Assembly: GCF_030685535.1 (NCBI RefSeq)
Contig: NZ_CP131601.1
Location: 2,294,001 to 2,358,000, forward strand
Origin: Photobacterium leiognathi
Lineage (GTDB): Bacteria > Pseudomonadota > Gammaproteobacteria > Enterobacterales > Vibrionaceae
Direction of reading: 5' to 3'
Length of the DNA stretch: 64,000 nucleotides
Shown here: piece by piece, positions 1 to 9,476 of the stretch
Layout: the number at the start of each line of letters is the position of its first letter
Position numbering within the stretch: position 1 is the stretch's first letter
Translations under genes and position numbers: made by a program
Notes under the pieces: generated by a model
Database searches by the model: none
What the model was told of the DNA's origin: nothing
The model's input: only the letters and a program-made list of their open reading frames with translations

Positions 1-226
1 CTTTTACATCACCATTGACTAATTGGTGACCCAGTTTAATTGCCTCTTGCTGGCCTTTATTTTTATAACAAGTCCCGACAGCAGCACGCTCATCATTCGT
101 CATTAATGGACGACTTACCGACGTTGGGAATGCACCTTGTTCAAATTCAACAGGCGCACGCATATCCATTAACGGTGTGTCGTTAACAAACAAGCTGCGA
201 AAATCATCGCAATTAGGACGTGGCAT
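1..226 (-). CDS. mnmH: tRNA 2-selenouridine synthase, N-terminal part (cut by window edge)
   Basis: The gene runs off the left edge, so only about the first 75 codons are visible. The start reads [13 protein letters not shown] and continues into a rhodanese-like segment (PLMDMRAPVEFEQGAFP), as expected for the N-terminal rhodanese domain of SelU/MnmH. The family replaces sulfur with selenium in 2-thiouridine at the wobble position of some tRNAs, using selenophosphate. The ATG overlaps the TAA stop of selD (TAATG), so the two genes are translationally coupled and the pairing supports the call. The catalytic rhodanese cysteine and the P-loop lie outside the window. Confidence 0.85.
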   Translation of the reverse strand, partial: MPRPNCDDFRSLFVNDTPLMDMRAPVEFEQGAFPTSVSRPLMTNDERAAVGTCYKNKGQQEAIKLGHQLVNGDVK

Positions 227-1260
227 TAGCAAACCTCAATAAAGGTATCGCCATCCATTGGCTCTAGTTCACCAATCGCTTCAAGCAAAATATCGTATTT
301 CTCAGCAATCGCCTTAAGCGCTTCTTCACAGTCTGGTGTTGCTGCGAGTAATAAGCCGCCAGAGGTTTGTGGATCGCACAATACCGCTTTTTGCTGCTCT
401 GTCATTGCACCCAGTTTATGACCATAACTCATAAAGTTACGCTCAGTACCACCCGGTACACAACCTTGTTCAATGTAGTTATATACGCCAGGTAACGTCG
501 GTACTTTATCAAACCACACTTTTGCTTTTAGGTTGCTACCTTCACAAATTTCAGCAAGGTGACCCATTAAGCCAAAGCCTGTTACGTCTGTTAGGGCTTT
601 TACACCTTCAACCTCGGCAAAGTCGGCACCCGGCTTATTTAATTTGCACATCCAATCACGTGCCAATCCTTGGTGCTCATCAGCCAACTTAGCTTTCTTC
701 TCAGCTGTTGTTAATACGCCAATGCCAAGCGGTTTAGTGATGTAAAGCTTACAACCTGCCTCTGCACTGTTATTACGTTTAACACGATCGGTATCCACAA
801 TGCCGGTCACAGCAAGACCGAAAATTGGCTCAGGAGCATCAATAGAGTGACCACCAGCAAGAGAAATACCCGCTTCGCGGCAAACAGAGCGACCGCCTTC
901 AATCACTTGTTGTGCGATTTCAGGGGCAAGGATATTCACAGGCCAACCTAAAATTGCGATAGCCATGATCGGCTTACCGCCCATCGCATAGATATCACTG
1001 ATCGCATTAGTGGCAGCAATACGGCCAAAATCAAATGGGTCATCAACGATAGGCATAAAGAAATCAGTGGTACTAATAATAGAAGTACCATTACCTAAAT
1101 CATACACTGCCGCATCGTCTTTACTTTCATTGCCTACCAATAGGTTAGGATCTGAAAATGGGGCTAACTGGGTGCGTAAAATGGTGTCGAGAACTTGGGG
1201 AGAAATTTTACAACCACATCCGGCACCGTGACTGTATTGGGTTAGGCGAACATTTTCCAT
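226..1260 (-). CDS. selD: Selenide, water dikinase (selenophosphate synthase)
   Basis: The protein has 344 residues, close to the 347 of E. coli SelD. It makes selenophosphate from selenide and ATP, the selenium donor for selenocysteine and for 2-selenouridine in tRNA. The N-terminal motif [14 protein letters not shown] carries the catalytic cysteine (C15 here) and lysine (K18). The catalytic position is Cys, not selenocysteine. I chose the ATG at 1258-1260 because it is preceded by GGAG at good spacing and matches the family start. A longer frame exists upstream but has no family similarity. It overlaps the stop/start of mnmH and probably forms an operon with it. A terminator upstream separates it from the nitroreductase gene. 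Confidence 0.96.
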   Translation of the reverse strand: MENVRLTQYSHGAGCGCKISPQVLDTILRTQLAPFSDPNLLVGNESKDDAAVYDLGNGTSIISTTDFFMPIVDDPFDFGRIAATNAISDIYAMGGKPIMAIAILGWPVNILAPEIAQQVIEGGRSVCREAGISLAGGHSIDAPEPIFGLAVTGIVDTDRVKRNNSAEAGCKLYITKPLGIGVLTTAEKKAKLADEHQGLARDWMCKLNKPGADFAEVEGVKALTDVTGFGLMGHLAEICEGSNLKAKVWFDKVPTLPGVYNYIEQGCVPGGTERNFMSYGHKLGAMTEQQKAVLCDPQTSGGLLLAATPDCEEALKAIAEKYDILLEAIGELEPMDGDTFIEVC

Positions 1261-1392
1261 GACACGCTCCAAAAAAGGGAAAGAGTCAGGGATTCTACTC
1301 CTGCCCCTGACACCTGTCATCTTTGAAGCAAACATCGTTCGGTTTTTCCGTTGATATAAATCAAAAATCGCGCTAAAAACGACCAAACTAAG

Positions 1393-1442
1393 AAAAAAAA
1401 GGTGATCCTTTTCACGGTATTATTCACCGGATAGGTATCACC
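1393..1442 (-). terminator. Rho-independent terminator after the YdjA-type gene
   Basis: Read on the minus strand, GGTGATACC pairs with GGATCACC (one bulged base) and is followed directly by eight T residues. It lies just after the stop of the nitroreductase gene and before selD. selD therefore probably has its own promoter between about 1261 and 1390. Confidence 0.75.
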
Positions 1443-1474
1443 TCTTTAAAACTTATCGCTAAAATGTTTGCTGT

Positions 1475-2023
1475 TTATAGGTATTCAACAAACTTTGTTA
1501 GATCACGCTCATGTAATTTCGCTTCGCGACAATCGACTGATCCTAGGTATAGAAAGCCGACGATCATGTCTTCACCTTGCACACCTAACGCTTCACGTAC
1601 CACAGGATGATAAGCCCATGATCCTGTACGCCAAAAACCAGAGAAACCTTGTGCAACCGCTGCCATTTGCATTGCTTGTACCGCACAGTCGGCTGATAAA
1701 TGCTGCTCAATCACAGGGACTTTATGACCTTCAGTGACTTTACTGACAACCGTGATAACCATCGGTGCTCTAAATGGTGCTTTGGACGCTTTTTCAATCA
1801 CAAAATCTTCCAGCTCATCAGCTTTCGCAGCGGAGATTAAAATATCTGCTAAGCGCTGTAATCCCTCACCTTCAGAGACAATAAAACGCCATGGCATTAA
1901 ACCACCATGATCTGGTGCGCGAAGGCCTGCTTTAAAAATATTCTCTAATGCTTCGCCACTCGGTGCTGGTGCTGCCAGCTTAGGAATAGAGCGACGAGTC
2001 AATAATAGTGATAACGCGTCCAT
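1475..2023 (-). CDS. ydjA: YdjA-type nitroreductase family protein
   Basis: The protein has 182 residues, against 183 for E. coli YdjA. Its start MDALSLLLTRRSIPKLA and the following GLRAPDHGGLMPWRF segment fit the compact FMN-binding NAD(P)H nitroreductase family. The conserved RRS near residue 11 contacts the FMN phosphate in this family. The physiological substrate of YdjA is not well defined. GAGGTT precedes the ATG at good spacing. In E. coli ydjA also lies beside selD, so the neighbourhood is conserved. Here a terminator separates the two genes. Confidence 0.9.
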   Translation of the reverse strand: MDALSLLLTRRSIPKLAAPAPSGEALENIFKAGLRAPDHGGLMPWRFIVSEGEGLQRLADILISAAKADELEDFVIEKASKAPFRAPMVITVVSKVTEGHKVPVIEQHLSADCAVQAMQMAAVAQGFSGFWRTGSWAYHPVVREALGVQGEDMIVGFLYLGSVDCREAKLHERDLTKFVEYL

Positions 2024-2077
2024 GGTAACCTCAAATGAAAATAGTTATTGTTTTAAATGTATCATGGACACTACAAG

Positions 2078-2139
2078 AGATTAAGGTTCTAGCCCTTTAT
2101 TTTTAGCATATTCTTAATCTGCCTAAATATAGAGGGCTA
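2078..2139 (-). other. Interleaved inverted repeats (pseudoknot-like) in the 3' untranslated region of the permease gene
   Basis: Two perfect complementary pairs are interleaved. AGATTAAG (2078-2085) pairs with CTTAATCT (2113-2120), and TAGCCCT (2090-2096) pairs with AGGGCTA (2133-2139), extendable by two more pairs. The a-b-a'-b' order is that of an H-type pseudoknot rather than nested hairpins. It starts 11 bases after the stop codon of the permease gene, on the transcribed strand. It may act in termination or mRNA stability. Function is inference. Confidence 0.4.
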
Positions 2140-2150
2140 TCACAGCAATA

Positions 2151-3800
2151 TCAGATAGAGTGCTTAACCAACAGCTCTTTTTCTGGCTCAGATTTCACTT
2201 CCAATTGTGCTAACTCATGCTCTAATTTTGGTGTTAACCAAGCTGAATTCACTCCCCAGTAGAAGAAAAATAGACTAACTACAGCAACAACAGCCATATC
2301 ATAACCAAATGGAATAATATTGATCCCACCAAATTGATCACTGCCAATAAATGAAAGAACAATCATAGTGACAAAGTAAACAAGTAACCAAGCACTCGAC
2401 TTCATGTGCTGTTTAATATTTTTCCAACCACGTTTATTTTGAAAGTAAGCATAAATCACAAATCCTAGTAGTAGGATAAAGATCACTTTGCCCGTCAACG
2501 GCCAGCGAGACCAATAAAGCACTTCAGATGAGATAGCAAAGCCTAATGGTGCAATGATTTGTAAAGCCTTTAAACGCACAGGACGTTTAGCATCTGGAGC
2601 AAGCTTTCTCAGTGACATCGCCGCCATCGGACCTACAATGTAGGTTACAACCGTTGCCGCAGAGATAATCCCCGCTAATTGTCCCCAGCCTCGGAATAGG
2701 TATAAGAAAATAAAGCCGACAAATAAATTCACCCACAACGCAGCACGGGGAATATGATATTTCGGGTGTAATTTCGACCAAGACTTTGGTAAATGACCAT
2801 ACTCACTCATTGCAAATAACATCCGTGTTGTTGTCCCCATATAGGTAATACCTGTCCCTGACGGAGAAACAAAAGCATCCACATAAAGCAACATCACAAC
2901 AAGGTTAAGGTTTAAAGCTATCGCTAATTGAGCAAATGGCGATGAGAAATCCAAACTCCAACCTTTAATAGCAAGCTCAGATGGTTCAACACCACCAATG
3001 AAAGCGGCTTGTAAACCTAAATACAAAAATACAGCGATGATAAGCGTCAGAATAATTGCTCTTGGCAAATCTTTACCGGGATTTTTAGACTCTCCTGCAA
3101 AGTGCATCGGGCTTTGAAAGCCATTATACGCAAAGACGATACCAGCTGTTGCGACTGCTGTTAATGCACCAGCCCATCCATAGGGCGCAAAGGAATGATT
3201 AACGGCGGTAAAGTTTTGCGGATGAAAGCCTGCGGCAACAATCGAAGCGACACTAAAGATTGGGATCGCTATTTTAAAAATCGTAATACTGGTCTGAGAT
3301 TTACTAAATAAACTAACACTCCAGTAATTAAGCAAAAAGTAAATCAGCATTAATCCCGCAGCAATAAGTAACCCAACGAACGACAAACTGTGTGTTTGAT
3401 CGTTAAATATTGTTGATGTAATGGGTTTTGCCCATTCCCATTGCCAAGAATGCATGTACTGTACTGAGGCTTCAGCTTCAACGGGAATAACTGTCACAAT
3501 TGAAAGCCAGGTAGCCCAAGCCGCCATGTAGCCAACGATGGAACCATGAGTTAGCTCTAAAAATCGAACAGGACCACCAGATTTAGGGAATAAGGTTGCG
3601 ACCTCGGTATAAGTCAACGCAACAACCAACACAGCTATACCGCCTATCACCCATGAGACGAGTGACGCGGGTCCCGCAATTTTTGCCGCGTGATAGGCGC
3701 CAAAAAGCCAACCCGAACCAATTATCGAGCCAATACCAGTCATGGTTAACGATACTAAGCCCATCTTCCTTTTAGGCTTTAGTCCTAAATTATTATTCAT
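2151..3800 (-). CDS. APC-superfamily amino acid permease
   Basis: The protein has 549 residues and about 12-14 hydrophobic segments along its length. It starts with a short cytoplasmic N-terminus (MNNNLGLKPKRKMG) followed by TMTGIGSIIGSGWLFG. This is the G-[ST]-I-[IV]-G-[AS]-G-W/I-F motif of TM1 that binds the substrate backbone in APC permeases. Later markers are FAGESKNPGKDLPRA (loop after TM6) and the G-x-G-x-x-Y region. It probably imports an amino acid by cation symport across the inner membrane. The substrate cannot be read from the sequence. The C-terminal tail is longer than in basic APC members. It appears monocistronic. Confidence 0.9.
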   Translation of the reverse strand: MNNNLGLKPKRKMGLVSLTMTGIGSIIGSGWLFGAYHAAKIAGPASLVSWVIGGIAVLVVALTYTEVATLFPKSGGPVRFLELTHGSIVGYMAAWATWLSIVTVIPVEAEASVQYMHSWQWEWAKPITSTIFNDQTHSLSFVGLLIAAGLMLIYFLLNYWSVSLFSKSQTSITIFKIAIPIFSVASIVAAGFHPQNFTAVNHSFAPYGWAGALTAVATAGIVFAYNGFQSPMHFAGESKNPGKDLPRAIILTLIIAVFLYLGLQAAFIGGVEPSELAIKGWSLDFSSPFAQLAIALNLNLVVMLLYVDAFVSPSGTGITYMGTTTRMLFAMSEYGHLPKSWSKLHPKYHIPRAALWVNLFVGFIFLYLFRGWGQLAGIISAATVVTYIVGPMAAMSLRKLAPDAKRPVRLKALQIIAPLGFAISSEVLYWSRWPLTGKVIFILLLGFVIYAYFQNKRGWKNIKQHMKSSAWLLVYFVTMIVLSFIGSDQFGGINIIPFGYDMAVVAVVSLFFFYWGVNSAWLTPKLEHELAQLEVKSEPEKELLVKHSI

Positions 3801-4917
3801 TTATAGTTATCCTTCCTGTTATTAATACCGACTTTACAAACTGCTCTTATTAGAATTAAAAGCAGCCAATGCTACACAACGTGAAAAATCAAAAATTTAA
3901 CATTAATAAAAAAGTGGTTTTATAGTGGTAATATTAATAATGCTGTAGCAGAGGTAACTAAACAGAAGCGTTTACTTATATATTTTTAGCTAGTCCTATA
4001 TTTTTTAGCATTGCATAAAGTCGTAGGTCAATAACGACAACCTTTTACCAACACGACATTACTAACTAAAATTTTCTATTTTATTCTATAAGTATTGAAT
4101 CTACAGGGAGGAAAAATAAATTTCACATTTATATTTTCACTTTATTTTAGATCTTATTTTAATGTTTATTCGCTTTATCTGATTGATTTTATCAAAATAG
4201 AAAAACATCTCTCCCACCTCTTCCCATCAAGAAACCACAAATAATATCCACATTTAAAACATATATATAGAAGTAAAACCTCATCATTGAGGTTGAAAAA
4301 CTATGAATTGCACAACGATTTTTTAAGAGCTATACCACGATTTACATAAATATATTGGTAAGTTTAATTTTAAAAATGGAGTCTTTATAAGTGTTTTTTT
4401 ATATCAATAATTGATAGGTGAAATTATCTTCCTGACTATTATTCAACAAAAATAAATCATTCATTAAATATATATCTTTAATTTGTTAAAACAAACAACG
4501 TTTTATATTTAATGAAATGGAGCAATTATATCGTCTTTATTTGTGGATTCATTAAATATAAATCAATGAATATATTAAGTTTAATATCTTTATAAAAAAA
4601 ACATCAATTAATAATGATTTTTTTTATTTCAAAAATGAAAATAATTTGCATTTTTTTGTTAAGCATTTGTTCAGAAAGTAACTGTTAGGTTCAACTGGTT
4701 GCATTTATTTGTCTATTTTTAACAACACTCAAATAAGAAATAGTGACTAAGTATGCAACGTATAAAAATAATGACAGGGCTAGTTTAACGACCAATTAAA
4801 TGAAGCTCTTTTGAAAGTAATGTTGAAGTACGAATGAGATGTAAGCTCACGCTGTTAGCACCTTGGTTTATCAAGTGTGCTTGATGGCTAATGCATCAAA
4901 TTCGACAAGGAGTGCAA
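3801..4917. other. Long AT-rich intergenic region between the permease and nuoA
   Basis: No credible gene was found in these 1.1 kb. The left end must hold the promoter of the permease (minus strand) and the right end the promoter of the nuo operon (plus strand). Most of 4090-4640 is very AT-rich with long A and T runs, the kind of DNA often bound by H-NS or IHF. I could not identify a convincing -35/-10 pair or a complete FNR/ArcA site. The nuoA ribosome-binding site AAGGAG is at 4907-4912. Confidence 0.6.
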
Positions 4918-5292
4918 ATGAGTGATTTCAACCCAGGAATCATGATCGGTGTCTTCAGCCTTCTCGTCTTAGCGGTGATCGCTTCCATTTTATTTATTAG
5001 TAAATCTCTTGGTGGATTCGGGCGTCGTTTTGATAAAGAACAGCCTTTCGAGTGTGGACTTTTACCCTCTGGAACGACAAAGCATAACTTCTCTATAAGC
5101 TATTACCTCATCGCAGTAGCGTTTCTGATTTTTGAATTAGAAGCCGCAATTCTTTTTGCATGGGGAGTCGACTATTGGCAACTCGGTATACCGGGTGTCA
5201 TTGCTGGCGTCACCTTTTTGGTGATTTTACTTTTAGGGTTCATTTACATGATACGTAAAGGTGTTTTTCAAATCGGAGTGTATGAGTCATGA
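4918..5292 (+). CDS. nuoA: NADH-quinone oxidoreductase subunit A
   Basis: The protein has 124 residues and three membrane segments, and is the ND3-family subunit at the junction of the membrane and peripheral arms of complex I. The conserved FECGLLPSG loop, which moves during turnover in the family, is at about residues 43-51. It is followed by [19 protein letters not shown] with the conserved acidic residues of the second helix. I chose the ATG at 4918 because AAGGAG lies five bases before it. A start nine codons upstream has no such site. The stop overlaps the nuoB start (ATGA). It is the first gene of the nuo operon. Confidence 0.96.
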   Translation: MSDFNPGIMIGVFSLLVLAVIASILFISKSLGGFGRRFDKEQPFECGLLPSGTTKHNFSISYYLIAVAFLIFELEAAILFAWGVDYWQLGIPGVIAGVTFLVILLLGFIYMIRKGVFQIGVYES

Positions 5293-5840
5293 GCGATATA
5301 ATTCAAACCGTTAACGTCGATAATTCCTCGAATGAAAAAGGCAACAACACCATTACCAATATTGTTGGTAAGGTTGATGATCTTATTTCCTACAGCCGGA
5401 AGCATTCGCTCTGGCCTTATAACTTTGGGACGTCTTGCTGTTTCGTTGAAATGATGACAGCAGCGACACCTCGCTATGACATGGCAAGGTTTGGTTCTGA
5501 AGTACTTCGTGGCTCACCACGCCAAAGTGATGTACTTATCACAGCTGGTACCTGCTTTGTGAAAATGGCACCGTTAATGAAGCATATTTATGATCAAATG
5601 CTTGAGCCTAAATGGGTTATTTCGATGGGGTCTTGTTCAAACTCTGGCGGTATGTATGACATTTACAGTGTTGTACAAGGCGTCGATAAAATTCTTCCTG
5701 TTGACGTTTATGTCCCTGGTTGCCCACCTCGTCCAGACGCCCTACTCGAGGGTTTGATCATGCTTCAAGAGCACGTTCAAGCTAACCCAGTATCTGTGCT
5801 AAGTAAAAACCGTAAACCACTCGGTTTGAGGGTCGAATAA
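5289..5840 (+). CDS. nuoB: NADH-quinone oxidoreductase subunit B (N2 cluster)
   Basis: The protein has 183 residues. It holds the terminal [4Fe-4S] cluster N2, which hands electrons to quinone at the interface with NuoD. The four ligands are visible as the tandem C50-C51 ([10 protein letters not shown]), C116 (GSCSNSGG) and C145 (VPGCPPRP). The N-terminal 25 residues are Asn- and Asp-rich and variable. It overlaps nuoA by four bases and nuoCD by one (TAATG), as expected for coupled translation within the operon. Confidence 0.97.
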   Translation: MSDIIQTVNVDNSSNEKGNNTITNIVGKVDDLISYSRKHSLWPYNFGTSCCFVEMMTAATPRYDMARFGSEVLRGSPRQSDVLITAGTCFVKMAPLMKHIYDQMLEPKWVISMGSCSNSGGMYDIYSVVQGVDKILPVDVYVPGCPPRPDALLEGLIMLQEHVQANPVSVLSKNRKPLGLRVE

Positions 5841-7537
5841 TGAATAATAACGATCGTCAAATACTCATTGAGCGTTTCGGTGCTAAAACACCAAACCACG
5901 AAATCATTGGCTGTGAAAGTTTCGAGGTAAAAAAAGAAAACCTTATCGATACCTTACATTTCCTAAAAAATGAAGCTTCATCACAATTTGAAATGCTGTT
6001 TGACCTTTCAGCAATTGATGAATGTGAACGTGGTGGCGGATTCAGTGTGTTTTATTATCTGCTGAGTGTGAAAAAGAAGGCATTTATCTCCATTCGCACA
6101 CACATTGCTAATGACACCATTGAAGTACCTACCGTGGTTGGGCTTTGGCCTAACGCGAATTGGTATGAGCGTGAAGTCTATGACATGTTTGGGATAAAAT
6201 TCACTGATCACCCCGATCTACGCCGTATCTTAACTTTTGACTTCTGGAAAGGTCACCCACTGCGTAAGTCCTATCCTTGTCGTGCAACCTTAATGGATGA
6301 ACCTTTCGATCTTGAAGGTCCTGACTTTGATGATGTTATGAAGTCCTATGATATTCAAGGGAAGCAAGACGATGGCAGCATGGTACTAAACATCGGCCCT
6401 AACCATCCCGGAACCGATGGCGTTATCCGCCTAAAAGTTAAAATGAAAGGCGAGTACATTGAAGATTTAGATCAAGAGATTGGCTTCCACCATCGCGGGG
6501 CAGAGAAAATTGCCGAGCGTCATACTTTTCATAACTACATCCCTTATACCGATCGTATCGATTACTTAGGTGGTGTAGCAGGTGAACTGCCCTACTTACT
6601 AGGGCTTGAAGCAATGACTGGGATTGAAGTCCCTGAACGCGCCAAGACCATGCGGATTATGTTATGCGAATTATTCCGAATTTCGAGCCATCTTGTATGG
6701 TTTGGAAGTATCACGCATAACCTAGGGGGCATGGCTCCCGCTTTTTATGCTTTCACCGAGCGTGAAAAAATCTTCGATGTTATCGAGTTGATCTGTGGCG
6801 GTCGTATGCACCCTGCATTCTTCAGAATTGGTGGTGTTTCTCAAGATTTACCTGATGGCTGGGAAGAAAAAGTTGAACATGCCTGCCAAGGTATTGAGCA
6901 ACTTGTCCCCGATCTTGAAAAGTTAATGACCAACTCAATGATCTTCAAAGTACGGACACAAAACATTGCGGTTTACAGTCAGTCAATGGCGCTTGATTGG
7001 GGCTTAACAGGACCAAACTTGCGTGCAACAGGTATTAACTTCGATATGCGTAAAGATTTCCCTTATATGGGTTACGAAGATTACGACTTTGACGTTCCTG
7101 TTGGTCAAGATGGTGATGCCTACACCCGTACCGTTCTCCGTGTGCAAGAAGTGGTTGAGAGTTTGAAGATCATTCGACAAGCGGCGGCGCGTATGCCTGA
7201 AGGTCCTATCCTTGCTGACAATGCGCCTAACTTTGGTTTTCCTCGAAAACAAAATGCATTACGTGATATCGAAACCCTGATCCACAGCTTTGTTGATACA
7301 GGCAGAGGCTTTAACTTCCCTGTTGCTGAAACCTTTTATGCAACGGAAACCGCTAAAGGTGTCACAAGCTACCATACCATCAGTAATGGAACAGGATGCC
7401 CTTACCGTGTCCGAATCCGAACACCTTCATTTACACATTTCCAATCCGTTAAAGCCGTTTCTAAAGGCGACTTATTGAGCAATATCATCTGTTTAATCGG
7501 CTCTATCGATTACGTACTCGCTGATATTGATCGCTAA
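5840..7537 (+). CDS. nuoCD: NADH-quinone oxidoreductase subunit C/D fusion
   Basis: The protein has 565 residues. The 30-kDa NuoC domain (about 1-175, with the family hallmark GVKFTDHPDLRRIL-like segment ending in HPLRKSYP) is fused to the 49-kDa NuoD domain (about 180-565), as in other gammaproteobacteria. NuoD forms the quinone site with NuoB. The Tyr that contacts quinone is kept (DRIDYLGG). The normally invariant His of the GPxHPxxHG loop is Asp (D193, in GPNHPGTDG). By homology to Thermus Nqo4 this His (H38) binds the quinone head group. The rest of the protein is intact. The next gene starts 87 bases later. Confidence 0.97.
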   Translation: MNNNDRQILIERFGAKTPNHEIIGCESFEVKKENLIDTLHFLKNEASSQFEMLFDLSAIDECERGGGFSVFYYLLSVKKKAFISIRTHIANDTIEVPTVVGLWPNANWYEREVYDMFGIKFTDHPDLRRILTFDFWKGHPLRKSYPCRATLMDEPFDLEGPDFDDVMKSYDIQGKQDDGSMVLNIGPNHPGTDGVIRLKVKMKGEYIEDLDQEIGFHHRGAEKIAERHTFHNYIPYTDRIDYLGGVAGELPYLLGLEAMTGIEVPERAKTMRIMLCELFRISSHLVWFGSITHNLGGMAPAFYAFTEREKIFDVIELICGGRMHPAFFRIGGVSQDLPDGWEEKVEHACQGIEQLVPDLEKLMTNSMIFKVRTQNIAVYSQSMALDWGLTGPNLRATGINFDMRKDFPYMGYEDYDFDVPVGQDGDAYTRTVLRVQEVVESLKIIRQAAARMPEGPILADNAPNFGFPRKQNALRDIETLIHSFVDTGRGFNFPVAETFYATETAKGVTSYHTISNGTGCPYRVRIRTPSFTHFQSVKAVSKGDLLSNIICLIGSIDYVLADIDR

Positions 7538-7624
7538 ACAATAAAAACAACATCCCATGTAGATGTTGAGACGAATAAGACAAATGTCGCTCGTCATAAA
7601 TAAAGTCCGCAATGTGAGGAAATC

Positions 7625-8191
7625 ATGTTAACAGATCAAGAAAGAGCTCATCTGGAAGAGCATATTGCTCATTACCCAGAAAAAAGAGTAGGTGCCATCT
7701 ATTGTCTTTATTTTATGCAAGATAAATATGGCTATATCACGAAACCAAGTCTCAACCTTGTTAGTGAGCTTACAGACCTATCAACAACGCAGCTAGATGA
7801 ACTTATAACGTTTTATACGCTTTTGCGCCGACGCCCTGTTGGTCGCAATGTCATGCGTGTCTGTGACAGCATTTCTTGCCATACCCGAGGTGCGAAAAAA
7901 GTGCTAGAAGCGGCAGAAAATGCAACAGGTAAAGCATTAGGAGAGATCGTTAATGATGGCAGCATTACCGTTCTACCGAGTATTTGCCTTGGATTATGCG
8001 ATCGCGCGCCTGCTGCTCTGATCAATGATGATCGTGTTGAAGGTGAGCTAACACCTGAACGCATGCGAATGATCTTAACTGAATTAGCAGAAGAAGAGAT
8101 CAAGCTATCAGAGAAGCCTGATTACCAAAACATTATTTCGATGCTGACTCCTCAAGATGCGCCAGCAAAACCGAATGAAGAGGTGATGTAA
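7625..8191 (+). CDS. nuoE: NADH-quinone oxidoreductase subunit E (N1a cluster)
   Basis: The protein has 188 residues, somewhat longer than E. coli NuoE (166), with the extra length at the C-terminus. It has a thioredoxin-like [2Fe-2S] domain. The N1a ligands are C80 and C85 (RVCDSISC) and C121 and C125 (SICLGLCDRAP). GAGGA precedes the ATG. The 87-base gap after nuoCD is the largest inside the nuo cluster and has no terminator I can see. The stop overlaps the nuoF start (TAATG). Confidence 0.96.
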   Translation: MLTDQERAHLEEHIAHYPEKRVGAIYCLYFMQDKYGYITKPSLNLVSELTDLSTTQLDELITFYTLLRRRPVGRNVMRVCDSISCHTRGAKKVLEAAENATGKALGEIVNDGSITVLPSICLGLCDRAPAALINDDRVEGELTPERMRMILTELAEEEIKLSEKPDYQNIISMLTPQDAPAKPNEEVM

Positions 8192-9474
8192 TGGATTTAG
8201 TACTTTCACGTAACTTTCATCATCCAAAACCATTAAATTTTGCTGAGTACTGTGAAAATGGTGGTTACCAAAGCCTTAATTCCATTATTGGTCAACCAAG
8301 AGAGCCTTTACTCGCAGAACTTAAAGCATCTGGTCTACGTGGCTGTGGTGGTGGTGGTTTCCCAACTGGTGTGAAATGGGGCTTCCTTGCAAAAGATGCT
8401 AGTCACCCCGTTTACTTAGTCGTGAATTTAGATGAATCAGAACCGGGCTCGTTTAAAGATAGACAAGTGCTTTATCGCGATCCGCACACTATTTTAGAAG
8501 GCGTTATCGCAAGTAGTTACATACTTGGTGCAGACAAAGCATTTGTTTTCATTCGTGGAGAATATCGCGAAGGGGCAAAAGGACTTGAGAAAGCGGTACA
8601 AGAAGCACGAGCGGCTGGGCTTGTGGGTGAAAATGTCATGGGCTCTGGCTGGGATCTTGATGTTGACGTTCACTTAAGTGCTGGGCGCTATATCTGTGGT
8701 GAAGAAACCGCCCTACTCAATGCTCTTGAAGGCTACCGTGGTAACCCGCGTTCTAAACCGCCCTTCCCTATCGTAAAAGGTCTGTGGGGACAGCCAACCA
8801 TAGTAAACAATGTGGAATCCATCTGTCATATTCCTTGGATCGTTCATAAAGGTGCCGAGTGGTTCAAATCTCAAGGTAAAGGCGATGCCGCAGGAAGCCA
8901 TATTTACCAAGTGTCAGGTCCGGTCAAAAAGCCTGGCTTCTTTGAATTGCCATTAGGGACTACAGCTAGAGAGCTTATTTTCGAGCACGCTGGCGGATTA
9001 CTTGACGATCGTGAGCTTGTCGGTTTTCTACCAGGTGGTGCCTCAACGCAATTCATGCTCCCTGAACATCTCGACGTTCCCCTCGATTGGGACGGCCCAG
9101 CGACTGTTGGTTCACGTTTAGGTACTGGCGGGATCATTGTGATGGACGATGCGATTTGTCCAATAGACTTCATGATCAACCTGACAGAATTTTTCGCAAG
9201 AGAATCATGTGGCTACTGCACACCTTGCCGTGATGGCTTGCCGTATGTCGTACATGTATTGAAAAAATTTGAAACAGGAGAAGCGACCTCCAAAGATCTG
9301 GATCTGCTTCATGAGCTCTGTGAAACCATCTATCCCAACACCTTCTGTGCGCTTGCACCGGGGGCGCTAATGCCAATCATGACTGGATTAAAACACTTCA
9401 AACATGTTTTTGAATCCCATATTGAAGGACAACGCTGTACTCACAACCACCAGCTAACTGCGGAGGCATGTTGA
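8191..9474 (+). CDS. nuoF: NADH-quinone oxidoreductase subunit F (FMN, NADH, N3 cluster)
   Basis: The protein has 427 residues. It binds NADH and FMN and holds [4Fe-4S] cluster N3. The N3 ligands are C340, C343 and C346 (ESCGYCTPCRDG) and C386 (NTFCALAPG). The glycine-rich nucleotide loop reads GLRGCGGGGFPTG (48-60), while the usual form is GxRGRGGAGFxTG. The Arg is replaced by Cys (C52) and the Ala by Gly. Gly at the second position is familiar from HoxF-type relatives, but the Cys is unusual. Other nucleotide-binding features (NLDESEPGSFKDR, ICGEETALLNALEG) are normal. Confidence 0.96.
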   Translation: MDLVLSRNFHHPKPLNFAEYCENGGYQSLNSIIGQPREPLLAELKASGLRGCGGGGFPTGVKWGFLAKDASHPVYLVVNLDESEPGSFKDRQVLYRDPHTILEGVIASSYILGADKAFVFIRGEYREGAKGLEKAVQEARAAGLVGENVMGSGWDLDVDVHLSAGRYICGEETALLNALEGYRGNPRSKPPFPIVKGLWGQPTIVNNVESICHIPWIVHKGAEWFKSQGKGDAAGSHIYQVSGPVKKPGFFELPLGTTARELIFEHAGGLLDDRELVGFLPGGASTQFMLPEHLDVPLDWDGPATVGSRLGTGGIIVMDDAICPIDFMINLTEFFARESCGYCTPCRDGLPYVVHVLKKFETGEATSKDLDLLHELCETIYPNTFCALAPGALMPIMTGLKHFKHVFESHIEGQRCTHNHQLTAEAC

Positions 9475-9476
9475 TC

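Noticed and set aside
1261..1386. N-terminal extension of SelD upstream of [10 protein letters not shown]
   Set aside because: The extra residues have no family counterpart, and a well-placed GGAG precedes the ATG at 1258-1260.
4183..4195. FNR-like site TTGAT-TTT-ATCAA upstream of nuoA
   Set aside because: The spacer has three bases instead of four and the site lies over 700 bases before nuoA.
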